This document shows, piece after piece, positions 16,270-25,959 of a stretch of 64,000 nucleotides of DNA (position 1 is its first letter; the number at the start of each line of letters is the position of its first letter). Below the pieces are notes generated by a model, which did no database searches, was not told where the DNA came from, and saw nothing but the letters and a program-made list of their open reading frames with translations. A program made the translations under genes and the position numbers. This stretch comes from Catellatospora sp. TT07R-123 (GTDB lineage Bacteria > Actinomycetota > Actinomycetes > Mycobacteriales > Micromonosporaceae): contig NZ_BNEM01000001.1 of assembly GCF_018327705.1 (NCBI RefSeq), forward strand, positions 186,001-250,000, in the 5' to 3' direction.

Positions 16270-19215
16270 ATGCCTGCCCGTTCCCCGATCCTGGTCGGCA
16301 GGCGGCGGGAACTCGGCCTGCTGGACACCGTCACCGATGGTGCGCGCCACGGGCGGGGCGGCGCGGCGTTCCTGCTCGGCGAGGCCGGCATCGGCAAGTC
16401 GCGGCTGCTCAACGAGTGCCTCTACCGGGCCAGCGCGGCGGGGATGCGTACGCTGCGCGGGCGCGGCAGCCCCACCGGCACCGACGTCGCGTTCCGGCCG
16501 CTGACCGAGGCGCTGTCGGCGCTCATGCGCACGGGCGGTCCCCCGGCCGCCGCCGACCTGGACCCCTACCGGCCCGCGCTGGCCCGGCTGATCCCCGAGT
16601 GGCGCACGGCCGGGTCCGCCCAGCGCGCCGACAGCATGCTCGAACTGTCCGAGGCGCTGCTGCGGCTGCTGGTCGTGCTCGGCCGCGACGGCGGTGCGCT
16701 GCTGGCGCTGGAGGACCTGCACGACGCCGACCCCGACACCGTCACCGTCGTCGAATACCTGCTCGACAACGTCGGCGACCTGCCGGTCGCGATCGTGGCG
16801 ACGCTGCGCCCGGAACCGGGTCCGGCCACGGACGTGACCACGGCCGCCGGGCAGCGGCGGGCGGCCGCCGTGTGCCAGCTGGCGGCGCTCAGCGCCGACG
16901 AGACCGGCCAGATCGCGGCGGCCTGCCTGGACGTGGCGGCCGAACAGGTCCCCGGTGCGGTCGTGCGGCGGCTGGTCCGCGACGGCGCGGGAAACCCGTA
17001 CCTCATCGAGGAGCTGCTCAGCGACATGGTCGACTCGGGCACGCTGCACGCCGTGGACGGGCGCTGGCAGCTCGACGGCGACCTCGGGGCCGCCGTGCCG
17101 CCGACGATCGTGCAGAACTACCGGCGCCGCCTGGACCGCCTCGGCCCGCAGACCCGCGAGCTGCTGATCACGGCGGCGGTGCTCGGGCAGCGGTTCGCGC
17201 TGCCGACCCTGCGCCTGGTCACCGGGCACGACGAGCGGCACCTGTTCCACCACCTGCGCGCCGCCGCCGACGCGTACTTCATCACCCCGGACGGTGCGGC
17301 GCCCGACTGGTACACGTTCCGCCACGCCCTGACCACCGACGCGATCCTGGCCGCGCTGATGCCGGGCGAGAGCGCCTCCATCGCCCGCGACGCGGCCGCG
17401 ACCATCGAGGACGCCGATCCGGCGCCGTCGGACGAACGCTGCCTGCTGCTGGCCGACCTGCACCTCAAGGCGGGCCGCCCGGCGGCGGCGGCCCGGCACT
17501 ACGCACAGGTCGGGCGCCGCGCCCTGGCCAGCGGGGCGGCCGGGACCGCCGAGGCGCTGCTCGACCGGGCATACCACCTGGCCGATCCACACGACCGCCC
17601 CGCCATCGCCGAGCAACTGATCCACGCCAGCGCCGGGCACGGGCGCCTCGACCAGGCGCTGGCCCTGATCGACGCCACCACGGCGGCCGGTGCCGCCCCG
17701 CTGGACCCGGCACGGCGGCTGACACTGCATACCCGGCTGGCCTGGACCGCGGTCACCTGCGACCGGATCGACGACGCGGCGGCCCAGGTCAGGGCCGCGC
17801 GAGCGCTGCTGCCGCCGTCGGCCGGGCCGCAGCACACCGCCGCACTGACCGTGGTGGAGGCCCACCTGGTGTTCCGGTCGGCACCAGCCTCCGATCACGA
17901 CCCGCGGGCGGGGGCGGAGCAGCTCGCGCAGCTGGCCGCCGAGCAGGCCGAGCAGGGGGCGCTGCCCGAGGTCGCCTGCCAGGCTCTCCAGCTGCTGGCG
18001 CTGCTGGGCCGCGAGCGCGGGTTCGGCACCGCCGAGCGGTACCTCGAACGGATCCTCGCGCTGGCCGAGGAGCACGACCTGCCGGTATGGCGGATCGAGG
18101 CGCTGCTGCGGCTGGGCATCAACGACTTCATGCGTACCGGCGACACCGCCCGGCTGCGGCGGGCCCGCCAGTCCGCGTTCGACCTCGGCTCGATCGTGCT
18201 GGGGCACAACGCCGAGAGCGTGCTCGCGCTCAGCGCCGTGCTGGGCGCCGATCCGGCGACCGCCCAGGACATGATCGACCGGGGCCTGGACGCCACCGCG
18301 CGGCTGCGCATCGCCCACGACCACCGGTACCTGCTGCTGGTCGCGGCGGCGCTGGCGGCCCACCACGGGCGCCGCCGCGACATGGAGCGGCAGCTCGCGG
18401 CGTTCGCCCACGACGGGGGTGCCGCCTCGCTGCTGTATCCGCTGTCGCTGGGCCTGTGCCGGGCCGTGTGCGCGCTGCTGGAGGAGGACCGCGAACTGGC
18501 CGCGGCCGAACTGGCCGCGATGGTGGCGTGGGAGACCAGCAATCCGCAGGTGTACTACCTGTCCGGCCGCTACGGGCTGCACACGCTGCTGGAGGTCCTG
18601 GCCGATCGCGCGGGCGAGGCCGAGTACGCCGCGGCCGACGCGGCCCCGGCCGCGGAGCTGCGCTGGAACCGGCAGTTCCTGCTGCTGGCGCGGGCGGTGC
18701 TGCTGGGGCGGGAGGGCCGGGCCGACGAGGCGGTGCGGACGTTCGAGCTGGCGCAGGCTGCCGCCGAGCCGTTCCCGATGGCACGGGCGCTGGGCCTGCG
18801 GCTGACGGCCCCGGCCGCGATCGACGACGGGTGGGGTGATCCGGCGGGCTGGCTGCGTACCGCCGAGGAGTTCTTCCATGCCGCGCAGGTGCCCGCGGTG
18901 GTCGGCGCGTGCCGGTCGCTGCTGCGGCGCACCGGCGCGCGGGTGGCCCAGCGCCGCGACGGCCACGAGAACATCCCGGCGATCCTGCGCGAACGCGGCG
19001 TGACCGTACGCGAGTACGAGGTGTTCATCCAGCTCACCGACCGGCCCGGCAACCTGGAGATCGCGCGGCGGCTGTACATCTCGCCGCGTACGGTCGAGAA
19101 GCACGTGGCCAGCCTGATCGCCAAGATCGGCTGCCGGGACCGGGCCGACGTCTGCGACTACGCCGTGGCGCTGGCCGACCCGGAGCGGCCCCGACCGGCC
19201 GACCGGGCGCGCTGA
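16270..19215 (+). CDS. LAL-type LuxR regulator (ATPase plus C-terminal HTH)
   Basis: The 981-residue protein has Walker A GEAGIGKS at 37-44, a Walker B-like LLALEDLHDAD near residue 155, a long TPR-like helical middle, and a C-terminal GerE/LuxR HTH (VREYEVFIQLTDRPGNLEIARRL..RTVEKHVASLIAKIG). LAL regulators activate polyketide, lanthipeptide or sugar clusters in an ATP-dependent way. ATG 16270 begins the conserved MPARSPILVGR start; an in-frame upstream extension is less likely. It is divergent from the AfsA operon, so it probably controls it. It overlaps the 3' end of the convergent FAD enzyme gene by 58 bp. Confidence 0.93.
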   Translation: MPARSPILVGRRRELGLLDTVTDGARHGRGGAAFLLGEAGIGKSRLLNECLYRASAAGMRTLRGRGSPTGTDVAFRPLTEALSALMRTGGPPAAADLDPYRPALARLIPEWRTAGSAQRADSMLELSEALLRLLVVLGRDGGALLALEDLHDADPDTVTVVEYLLDNVGDLPVAIVATLRPEPGPATDVTTAAGQRRAAAVCQLAALSADETGQIAAACLDVAAEQVPGAVVRRLVRDGAGNPYLIEELLSDMVDSGTLHAVDGRWQLDGDLGAAVPPTIVQNYRRRLDRLGPQTRELLITAAVLGQRFALPTLRLVTGHDERHLFHHLRAAADAYFITPDGAAPDWYTFRHALTTDAILAALMPGESASIARDAAATIEDADPAPSDERCLLLADLHLKAGRPAAAARHYAQVGRRALASGAAGTAEALLDRAYHLADPHDRPAIAEQLIHASAGHGRLDQALALIDATTAAGAAPLDPARRLTLHTRLAWTAVTCDRIDDAAAQVRAARALLPPSAGPQHTAALTVVEAHLVFRSAPASDHDPRAGAEQLAQLAAEQAEQGALPEVACQALQLLALLGRERGFGTAERYLERILALAEEHDLPVWRIEALLRLGINDFMRTGDTARLRRARQSAFDLGSIVLGHNAESVLALSAVLGADPATAQDMIDRGLDATARLRIAHDHRYLLLVAAALAAHHGRRRDMERQLAAFAHDGGAASLLYPLSLGLCRAVCALLEEDRELAAAELAAMVAWETSNPQVYYLSGRYGLHTLLEVLADRAGEAEYAAADAAPAAELRWNRQFLLLARAVLLGREGRADEAVRTFELAQAAAEPFPMARALGLRLTAPAAIDDGWGDPAGWLRTAEEFFHAAQVPAVVGACRSLLRRTGARVAQRRDGHENIPAILRERGVTVREYEVFIQLTDRPGNLEIARRLYISPRTVEKHVASLIAKIGCRDRADVCDYAVALADPERPRPADRAR

Positions 19216-20534
19216 CCGCCGCGCCGCCAGCCGCGCAGCACCCGCAGCACCGTGCCCGGCCGCAGCAGTGCCGTCGGCGGGTCCACCAGGTTGAGCACGC
19301 GCAGGAACGCCGCGCCCAGTGCCGGGTCGGCGGTGGCCGCGGCGTGCAGCCGGTGCACGTACGCGTTGACGAACCGCACCTTGGCCGACCGGGGCCCGTC
19401 GACCCCCGGGAACCGCAGGTCGGTGCCGACCGCGATCGCCCACGGGCCGTCGATCAGCCGGGCGCTGCCGCGGAAGAACCGGCGGCTCAGGTCCGGGGCT
19501 CCCGTGGCGAGCAGGCGGCGCAGCAGCAGCGCCTCCAGCGCCGCGACCGTCATGCCCTGCCCGTAGATCGGGTTGAAGCTGCACAGGGCGTCGGCGACGA
19601 CCAGGTAGCCGTCGGGGAACCGGCGCAGCCGCTCGTAGCGGCGGCGCACGCTGGCCGGGTAGCGCATGCTGACCGCGTCGGTCAGCGGCTGCGCGGACTT
19701 GACGATCTCGGCGACCTGGGGCGCGGCCAGGCTCTGCGCGAAGGCGAGCATCTCCTCGTCCTCGGTGGGCGGCTGCTCGCCGAGGACGCCGCTGAACGCG
19801 ACCGCGATCCGGCCGTCCTGCTGCACCGCGACGATCCCGGCGCGCGGGTTGCCGGGCACCGCGTTGGTCAGCAGCCCGAGCATGCCGTCCAGGTGGTGCG
19901 GCTCGTGCTGGTACACCCGGGTCACGTAGGTGACGTCGACGCGCACCCGCTCCTCGGCCGGCACCGGGTAGCCCAGCTCCTCCAGCCACAGCGGGCTGCG
20001 CGAGGCGCGGCCGCACGCGTCGACGACCAGGTCGGCCGCGACCGCGCGCTCGGTGCCGTCGCGGTGGCGCAGCCGCACCCCGGTGACCTGCCGCCGGTCG
20101 GGGCCGGTCAGCAGCCCGAGCGCCTCGGTGGTGGTGGCGAACTCGACGCCGGGCAGCGCGGCCACGCGGGCGCGGACGGCGTGTTCGAGCAGCGGACGGC
20201 TCATGCCCGCGGCGATGAGCGCCGACGGCCGCTTGGCCATCAGGTAGCCGTCGTTGTACCAGTGGACCCGCCCGTGCAGGTCGACCAGCGGCACGGTGAG
20301 GTCGGCCAGCTCCTGGGTCAGGCCGGGGAACAGCTCCTCCAGCGCGTGGCGGCCGCGCGCGAGCAGGACGTGCAGCTGCCGTCCCTGCGGCACGCCGCGG
20401 CGGTCGGCCGCCGCGACGGGCAGGTCGTCGCGGTCCACGACGAGGACCCGGGCGTGGGTGTCGGTGAGGGCGCGGGCCGCGAGCAGGCCGCCCATGCTGG
20501 CGCCGATCACGACGGCCGTACGGTCGGAGCGCAT
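19158..20534 (-). CDS. FAD-dependent monooxygenase/dehydrogenase (PHBH-like fold)
   Basis: The 458-residue protein begins with a Rossmann dinucleotide site (VVIGASMGGLLAARAL) followed by VLVVDRDDLP. The middle has DLVVDACGRASRSPLWLEELG and the C-terminal FAD-binding part has GYLVVADALCSFNPIYGQGM, all typical of FAD-dependent hydroxylases, halogenase-like enzymes and geranylgeranyl-reductase-like enzymes. ATG 20534 is used because the dinucleotide fold starts within ten residues; no strong ribosome site is visible. It converges on the LuxR gene with a 58-bp overlap. It could tailor the product of the neighbouring operon, but it is separately transcribed. Confidence 0.88.
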   Translation of the reverse strand: MRSDRTAVVIGASMGGLLAARALTDTHARVLVVDRDDLPVAAADRRGVPQGRQLHVLLARGRHALEELFPGLTQELADLTVPLVDLHGRVHWYNDGYLMAKRPSALIAAGMSRPLLEHAVRARVAALPGVEFATTTEALGLLTGPDRRQVTGVRLRHRDGTERAVAADLVVDACGRASRSPLWLEELGYPVPAEERVRVDVTYVTRVYQHEPHHLDGMLGLLTNAVPGNPRAGIVAVQQDGRIAVAFSGVLGEQPPTEDEEMLAFAQSLAAPQVAEIVKSAQPLTDAVSMRYPASVRRRYERLRRFPDGYLVVADALCSFNPIYGQGMTVAALEALLLRRLLATGAPDLSRRFFRGSARLIDGPWAIAVGTDLRFPGVDGPRSAKVRFVNAYVHRLHAAATADPALGAAFLRVLNLVDPPTALLRPGTVLRVLRGWRRGGQRARSAGRGRSGSASATA

Positions 20535-20602
20535 GCCAAACGGTAGGCCGAACCGGACCCGGCCCGCCCCTTCCAGCGTGCGCACCCCTACCCCTCCACA
20601 TT

Positions 20603-20677
20603 GATCGACCGAGTTGCCGGGCGATCGGGCGTTGGGAGGGGACGGAAGTGCCCGACTGCCCGGCAACTCGGTCGATC
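20603..20677. repeat. Dispersed inverted-repeat element, copy 1
   Basis: Arms 20603-20629 and 20651-20677 are 27 nt each. The outer 20 bp are perfect complements (GATCGACCGAGTTGCCGGGC) and two mismatches fall near the loop, which is 21 nt. A second copy with the same core GTTGCCGGGC lies at 36327-36401, and both are followed by CTTGG. It is probably a REP/MITE-like intergenic element of the genome. Confidence 0.85.
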
Positions 20678-20755
20678 TTGGCGTGGCCGGGATCGGACGC
20701 GGCGGGCTGGGCCGAACTCCGCCGCACCGGACGCCGGTCTGCTTAGGTGGTGGTG

Positions 20756-21664
20756 ATGGCGGGGGCGATTCTGGACAAGGCGACGGGCCTGCTGGACCGG
20801 CGGTTCGTGCTCAACGTGCTCGGGCCGAGCCTGGTGTTCTGGAGCGCGCTCGCCGTGCTGGTCGCGCAGGGCACCGGCTGGTCCCGGTGGGGCGCGCTGT
20901 GGCGCGGACTGAGCGGGCTGGAACAGGCGTACGCGGCGGGCGGGGTGCTCGCCCTGGTGATGATCTTCGGAGCGGCGGCGGGCAGCCAGATCGTCGGCCT
21001 GACCCGCCTGTGGCAGGGGTACTGGCCCAGCCCGCTCGGGCGGGCGATGGCCGGACGCGGCATCCGGCGGGAGCGGCGCCGCCGCGACCGGCTCGACCCC
21101 GCGACGCACGACGGCTACCAGCGCCGCTACTACGGGTTCCCGCCGCGCTCGGACGAGGTCCTGCCGACCCGGCTGGGCAATGTGCTCCAGGCGGCGGAGG
21201 CGTACTCCGGCGACGAGGCGCGCTACGGCGCCGACGCCGCGTTCTTCTGGCCCCGGCTGTACCTGGTCCTGCCCGCCGACATCCGGACGGCGGTGGACCA
21301 GGCCCGGTCGCGGCTGGGCATGTTCGTGATGATGGCCAGCCTCGGGACCGCGTTCCCGCTGCTCGGGCTGGTGCCGGTACTGCTGCTGGGCACGGCGTGG
21401 ACGCTGTGGGCGGCCCTGTCGGCGGCCGCGGTCGTCACGGCGGTGGTGGCGTACCGGGGTTCGGTCCGGGCCGGGGCGGCCTTCGGCGACCTGGTGCGGT
21501 CCTGTTTCGACCTGCACCGGCGAACGGCGCTGCGGCAGCTGGGGCTCGCCGTGCCGACGACACTGGAGCAGGAGCGGCGGCTGTGGCGGGCGCTGCGCCG
21601 GCAGCTCTACCGGCGCGGGCCGGGCGAGCCGGGATTGGAGTTCCGGCCCGACCCCGCGCCGTAG
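20756..21664 (+). CDS. Multi-pass membrane protein of unknown function
   Basis: The 302-residue protein has hydrophobic helices at about 20-40, 55-80 and two around 180-225, and charged cytosolic stretches such as RRERRRRDRLD and a basic C-terminal tail. I do not recognise a family. ATG 20756 is chosen over two GTGs just upstream because AGGTGG sits 5 bases before it. It lies alone between a repeat element and exonuclease III. A sensor, channel or anchoring function cannot be told from sequence. Confidence 0.8.
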   Translation: MAGAILDKATGLLDRRFVLNVLGPSLVFWSALAVLVAQGTGWSRWGALWRGLSGLEQAYAAGGVLALVMIFGAAAGSQIVGLTRLWQGYWPSPLGRAMAGRGIRRERRRRDRLDPATHDGYQRRYYGFPPRSDEVLPTRLGNVLQAAEAYSGDEARYGADAAFFWPRLYLVLPADIRTAVDQARSRLGMFVMMASLGTAFPLLGLVPVLLLGTAWTLWAALSAAAVVTAVVAYRGSVRAGAAFGDLVRSCFDLHRRTALRQLGLAVPTTLEQERRLWRALRRQLYRRGPGEPGLEFRPDPAP

Positions 21665-21670
21665 CCGCCG

Positions 21671-22549
21671 TCAGCTGGGGCTGCTCGGGCCGGCCGACCG
21701 GGCGCCGCGCCGGGTCGCCGGGGCCGACGGGGGCGGCACGACCGGGCCGATGTCGCCGTCGGGCGCCTCGTCCAGGTCCACGACCACCGGGGCGTGGTCG
21801 CTGGGGCCGGTGCCCTTGCGCGCGTGCCGGTCCACCCATGCGGCCCGGACCCGGTCGGCGACCGGCGCCGAGGCCAGGATCAGGTCGATGCGCATGCCGA
21901 GGTCCTGGTGGAACATCCCGGCGCGGTAGTCCCAGTACGTGAAGACCCGCTGGGTGGGCCACCGGTCGCGGACCACGTCACGCAGGCCCAGCGATTGCAG
22001 GTCGGCCAGCGCCGCCCGCTCGGCGGGCGTGACGTGGGTGCTGCCGACGAACGCGGCCGGGTCGAACACGTCGGCGTCGGTCGGGGCGATGTTGACGTCG
22101 CCGCAGACCACGGCCGCCTGCGGCCCGGCGGCGACGGCCTGGCGCAGGGCGGCCAGCCAGGCCAGCTTGTACCGGTAGTGGTCGGAGTCGGGGGTGCGCC
22201 CGTTCGGGACGTACACCGAGTGCACCCGCACCCCGCCGCAGGTCGCGGCGACCGCGCGGGCCTCCGGGTGCGGGAACCCGGGCGCGCCGGGCAGGTCGGT
22301 GGCCACGTCGTCCAGACCGGCCCGGGACAGGATCGCCACGCCGTTCCAGCGGCCCTCGCCGTGGGAGACGAACTCGTACCCCCTGGCGGCCAGTTCCGGG
22401 CCGAGCAGCTCGCCGAACGCGTCGTCGGCCAGTTTCGTCTCCTGTAGGCAGACGACGTCGGGCTGCCGCTGGTCGAGCCAGGGCAGCAGCCGGGGCAGCC
22501 GCTGCTTCGCGGAGTTCACGTTCCACGTCGTCACGCGCACCGTACCCAC
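21671..22549 (-). CDS. xthA: Exodeoxyribonuclease III / AP endonuclease
   Basis: The 292-residue metal-dependent EEP-fold nuclease acts in base-excision repair. Motifs: TWNVNSAKQR at the start, LQETK (metal-binding Glu), HSVYVPNGR, GDVNIAPTD, and the terminal SDHAP catalytic His. Downstream of the usual roughly 265-residue domain is a short Pro/Ala/Ser tail. GTG 22549 is used; a second GTG three codons later is possible. It converges on the membrane-protein gene, with 6 bp between stops. Confidence 0.95.
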   Translation of the reverse strand: MGTVRVTTWNVNSAKQRLPRLLPWLDQRQPDVVCLQETKLADDAFGELLGPELAARGYEFVSHGEGRWNGVAILSRAGLDDVATDLPGAPGFPHPEARAVAATCGGVRVHSVYVPNGRTPDSDHYRYKLAWLAALRQAVAAGPQAAVVCGDVNIAPTDADVFDPAAFVGSTHVTPAERAALADLQSLGLRDVVRDRWPTQRVFTYWDYRAGMFHQDLGMRIDLILASAPVADRVRAAWVDRHARKGTGPSDHAPVVVDLDEAPDGDIGPVVPPPSAPATRRGARSAGPSSPS

Positions 22550-22602
22550 GCTACGCGGTCCGGGCGCGGCGGCGGGCGGGCGCGGCGAAGGACGCGCGGT
22601 GG

Positions 22603-22632
22603 GGCGGGGCGCCCGGATCGGGGCGCCCCGCC
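22603..22632. terminator. 12-bp GC hairpin terminator
   Basis: Arms 22603-22614 and 22621-22632 are perfect complements with a 6-base loop. It lies just downstream of the sugar-dehydrogenase gene and upstream of xthA on the same (minus) strand, so it should end the former transcript. Confidence 0.75.
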
Positions 22633-22639
22633 GTCGCTG

Positions 22640-24331
22640 TCAGGCCCTCGGCGGAAGGGTGAGCCGCAGCAGCTGCGTCTCGGTGCCGGTGGCGGTGCGG
22701 GTGCTCGCGGCGAGCCACAGGGTGCCGTCCGCGCTCGGCTCGACGGTGATCAGCTGCCCGTAGGCGCCGGTGAGCAGCGCCTGCGCGTCGGTGACCGTGT
22801 CGCCGTCCAGGACGAGCCGCCACAGCCGGGAACCGGTCGCGCAGGCGAGGTACGCGACGTCGCGGATGATGGCGACACCGCCGCAGCCGCCCTCCCCGAC
22901 GGAGAACGCGAACTGCGGCTGGCGCGCGCCGGGTGCGTCGCAGTCGCCGCCGGCGGCGTTCTGCGCGCCGTCGCAGGCGGGCCAGCCGTAGTTGCCGCCC
23001 TTGACGACGTGGTTGCTCTCGTCGTCGGTGGTCTCGCCGGGCTCCTGCACCCACAGGCCCCGGTGGGAGTCGAAGGCCATGCCCAGCGGGTTGCGGTAGC
23101 CGAAGCTCCAGATGTAGCCGCCGAACGGGTTGCCCGCGGGGACGGTGCCGTCGAGGTTGAGCCGCAGCACCTTTCCGGCGAGGCTGGACTGGTCCTGCGC
23201 CAGACGCGGCCGGCCCGCGTCGCCGGTGGCCGCGTACAGCTTGCCGTCGGGCCCGAAGCGCAGCCGCCCGCCGTTGTGGATCCTGCCCCGGGGGATGCCG
23301 ACCAGCATCGACTGCATCGAGCCGGTGTCCAGCCCGTTGCCGCGCAGGTGCAGCCGCACGATCCGGTTGTCGGTCGCGGTGGTGAAGAAGAGGTAGACCC
23401 AGCGGTCCTTGGCGTACGTGGGCGCGACGGCGATGCCGAGCAGCCCGCCGTCGCCGCCGGTGCTGACCGCGCCGGGCACCTGCCCGAGCGAGGTGGTCTG
23501 CCCGGTCTTCGGGTCCAGCCGGACGACCTCACGCTGGTCGCGGCGGCCGTAGAGCACCGTGCCGTCGGGCAGCTGCGCCAGACCGAACACGACGGCGGTG
23601 TCCCTGGCCACCGGCGTGATCGCGCACAGCAGCGTGCAGTCCTTGCCGGTGGTCACGTCGACCGCGGCGCTGGGCGAGGAGGTGTTGCCCTGGCCGTCGC
23701 GGGCGCTGACCTGGTATCGGTGGCTGGTGGCGGCGGCCACGCCGAAGTCGACGAAGCCGAGCGACCCGGCGCCGCCGACGGTGCCCACCTTCTGCCCGTC
23801 CCGGAAGACGTCGTACGCCGCCACGGCGACGTCGTCGGTGGCGGCGGCCCAGCTCATGGTGACGCTGGTGCCGTCGGCGGTGGCCTTGACGCCGGCGGGG
23901 GCGCCGGGCGCCGTGGTGTCGGACCCGCACTGCGGCGGGGTGACCGCGACCGAACCGCCGGCCGCGGAGGCGTTGCCGGCCGCGTCGCGGGCGGTGACGT
24001 GGAGCTCCCATGCCTGGCCGGGCACGCCCGCGACGTCGGCGGAGCGGCTGTCGCCGCCGACGCTCGCGACGACCTGGCCGCCCTGGTGGACGTCGTAGCC
24101 CACGACGTCGGTGTCGTCCGTCGACGGCCCCCAGCTCAGCGAGATCGACCTGCAGGTCGTCGCGCCGAGGGTCAGGCCGCCGGGCGGGGTCGGCGGTTGG
24201 ACGTCCGGCGGCGGATCGGGCCAGCGGACGATCAGGACGATGAGACCGATGACAGCGACCAGCAACAGCCCGCTAAGCAACCGGGAACCCCCGGATGCCG
24301 GCGCGATGGGCGACGGGGCGACGGGTGTCAT
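22640..24331 (-). CDS. Membrane-anchored PQQ-type glucose/sorbosone dehydrogenase with two FN3 domains
   Basis: The 563-residue protein has a short cytosolic start, a single TM helix (about residues 18-36, LLSGLLLVAVIGLIVLIV), then a Pro-rich linker, two fibronectin type III domains (about 48-225), and a C-terminal six-bladed propeller with GSDH-family motifs (HNGGRLRFGPDGKLYAATGDAG, FGYRNPLGMAFD, NYGWPACDG). The family oxidises aldoses extracellularly using PQQ, though many members are of unknown activity. ATG 24331 is selected; a GTG at 24364 would add 11 residues. The FN3 modules are related to those of the DUF4832 proteins further on. Confidence 0.9.
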   Translation of the reverse strand: MTPVAPSPIAPASGGSRLLSGLLLVAVIGLIVLIVRWPDPPPDVQPPTPPGGLTLGATTCRSISLSWGPSTDDTDVVGYDVHQGGQVVASVGGDSRSADVAGVPGQAWELHVTARDAAGNASAAGGSVAVTPPQCGSDTTAPGAPAGVKATADGTSVTMSWAAATDDVAVAAYDVFRDGQKVGTVGGAGSLGFVDFGVAAATSHRYQVSARDGQGNTSSPSAAVDVTTGKDCTLLCAITPVARDTAVVFGLAQLPDGTVLYGRRDQREVVRLDPKTGQTTSLGQVPGAVSTGGDGGLLGIAVAPTYAKDRWVYLFFTTATDNRIVRLHLRGNGLDTGSMQSMLVGIPRGRIHNGGRLRFGPDGKLYAATGDAGRPRLAQDQSSLAGKVLRLNLDGTVPAGNPFGGYIWSFGYRNPLGMAFDSHRGLWVQEPGETTDDESNHVVKGGNYGWPACDGAQNAAGGDCDAPGARQPQFAFSVGEGGCGGVAIIRDVAYLACATGSRLWRLVLDGDTVTDAQALLTGAYGQLITVEPSADGTLWLAASTRTATGTETQLLRLTLPPRA

Positions 24332-24652
24332 TGCGGGACTGTATCGAGCGTGCGGCCCGGGCACCAGACCTCACCGCGAGCCGAATTCCGGCGCCATTTG
24401 GGCCGGGTGGGCACATCGAAATTGACAAGTGGCCTCGGAAGCAATTCGGAATGCTGCCGGAAGAGGGTCGGCCGCAATGCGGCAAAGCGCTGGAATGACG
24501 TGGCGTGATGTCCTTTCGCCGTCACGGAGAAGTCGTGGACCGGACCGCTCCCCCCGGCAGGGCACCACTCTCCGCCTGCCGAAGTGCGCCAGGCCCGTCG
24601 ACTGTCCGCATGGCACCTGCACACCTGACCCGACCGGAGAAGAGGTTGCGAT
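24332..24652. promoter_or_regulatory. Divergent intergenic region (about 320 bp)
   Basis: It separates the sugar dehydrogenase (minus) from the lipoprotein gene (plus) and is less GC-rich than the flanks. A TTGACA lies at 24422-24427 and could be a plus-strand -35 box, but no matching -10 is clear. No gene or hairpin is supported here. Confidence 0.4.
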
Positions 24653-25849
24653 ATGAGGCAGACAGGACTGCGCGCGTCGCGGGCGATCATCGCGCTCGCC
24701 GTCGCCGGACTGCTGGCGTCGGCGTGCGGGCCCGGCGGCAAGGCCGGCCCGGGCGCCGCGGCGTTCACCCTCAGCGCTGACGAGGTGTGGCAGCGGCTGC
24801 CCGTCGCCCACGCGTGGTCTTCGGCGCTGGGCGAGCAGCCGGTGGACTGGGCCAGCACCGACCGGCTCGACGCCGACGACAGGATCCCGGTCTGCGCGGG
24901 CTCGGACGAGAACGGGGTCGCCCAGCCGTCCGGCGCCTCGGTCACCACGTTCGCCGCGCAGTACACCAACAAGGAGGCGCTGGAGAGCGTCACGCTCATC
25001 GGCAGCGTCACGGTGCTGCCCGACACCGCCGCGGCCGAGGCCTTCGGCCGTACGGTCACCGACGCGGTCAAGGCCTGCGGCACGGTGCTGCCGGACGCCT
25101 CCGGCATGCCCACGGCGGCGGCCCGGCTGCTCTACAGCCCGGCGCCGGCGAAGTCCGACTGGGCGAAGGTGTTCGACGCCTACTACACCAAGCCGGGCAG
25201 CGCGGCCGGGATCGTGACGCACAACCTGGCCGCGGTGCGCGGCGACGGCAGGGTCGTGGTCCACCTGCGGACCAGCCACATCGTCGACGACACGCCCGGG
25301 TTCGAGCGGCACGGCTCGTCCGACCTGCACCGAGCCCACCTGGACCTGCTGCTCGGGCTGCTGGACGGCTCGTCGTCTGCCGAGCTGTTCGGGCGCCGCC
25401 GCGACGACATCCCGTGCCTGATCGTGCCGAGCAGTACCGTCACCGACGCCAACAAGGGCGCCGACACCTACCGCTTCTACGACCACCGCGTCGAGCTGCT
25501 GCCGTCGTGCTACCACGGCCAGCACGACGCCGACACCAAGCAGCTGGTGAAGGTGCTGACGGTGCTGGGGACCAGTTCGGACACCCCGCCGGAGGGGGCG
25601 ACGGTGCTGCGCGACAAGCCGGTGCTGGCCACGCTGCGCCATGCCGAGAACGGCATGCAGCTGACCCTCCAGCGGACCTCGGCCATCGAGGGCGACGAGA
25701 AGCTCGACAACGCCTACGGCGACCTGTTCCCGCACTACCCGCACCAGATCGCGTTCCAGATCATCACCATGCCGGACCCGGGTTACAGCACCGAGCAGTG
25801 GACCGCGCTGGTGGACCGGATCCTCGCCCCGTACCAGGCCAGGGCGTGA
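24653..25849 (+). CDS. Secreted lipoprotein of unknown function
   Basis: The 398-residue protein has a type II signal peptide with lipobox LLASAC (lipidated Cys25). The mature part is alpha/beta with Cys pairs (CAGSD, VKACGTV, IPCLIV, LLPSCYH) suggesting disulphides. I cannot assign a family; it resembles the sensor-domain-type lipoproteins common in actinomycetes. ATG 24653 follows GGAGAAGAGG at good spacing. A hairpin separates it from the next LuxR gene on the same strand. Confidence 0.85.
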   Translation: MRQTGLRASRAIIALAVAGLLASACGPGGKAGPGAAAFTLSADEVWQRLPVAHAWSSALGEQPVDWASTDRLDADDRIPVCAGSDENGVAQPSGASVTTFAAQYTNKEALESVTLIGSVTVLPDTAAAEAFGRTVTDAVKACGTVLPDASGMPTAAARLLYSPAPAKSDWAKVFDAYYTKPGSAAGIVTHNLAAVRGDGRVVVHLRTSHIVDDTPGFERHGSSDLHRAHLDLLLGLLDGSSSAELFGRRRDDIPCLIVPSSTVTDANKGADTYRFYDHRVELLPSCYHGQHDADTKQLVKVLTVLGTSSDTPPEGATVLRDKPVLATLRHAENGMQLTLQRTSAIEGDEKLDNAYGDLFPHYPHQIAFQIITMPDPGYSTEQWTALVDRILAPYQARA

Positions 25850-25855
25850 GCGGCC

Positions 25856-25890
25856 GGGCCCGGACCCGCCGGACGGTGCGGTCCGGGCCC
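25856..25890. terminator. 11-bp hairpin, terminator or attenuator
   Basis: Arms 25856-25866 and 25880-25890 are perfect complements (GGGCCCGGACC) with a 13-base loop, just after the lipoprotein stop and before the LuxR gene. Confidence 0.65.
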
Positions 25891-25959
25891 GGTCCTGCCG
25901 CACCCGCCCGTCCCGCCGGGCCGCGCCCCGGCCCACCCCGACCCACGGAGCGCCGCGCC

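Noticed and set aside
16219-20727. Very long minus-strand open frame across the LuxR gene
   Set aside because: High-GC antisense frame without recognisable domains; the plus-strand LuxR regulator and minus-strand FAD enzyme explain the region.
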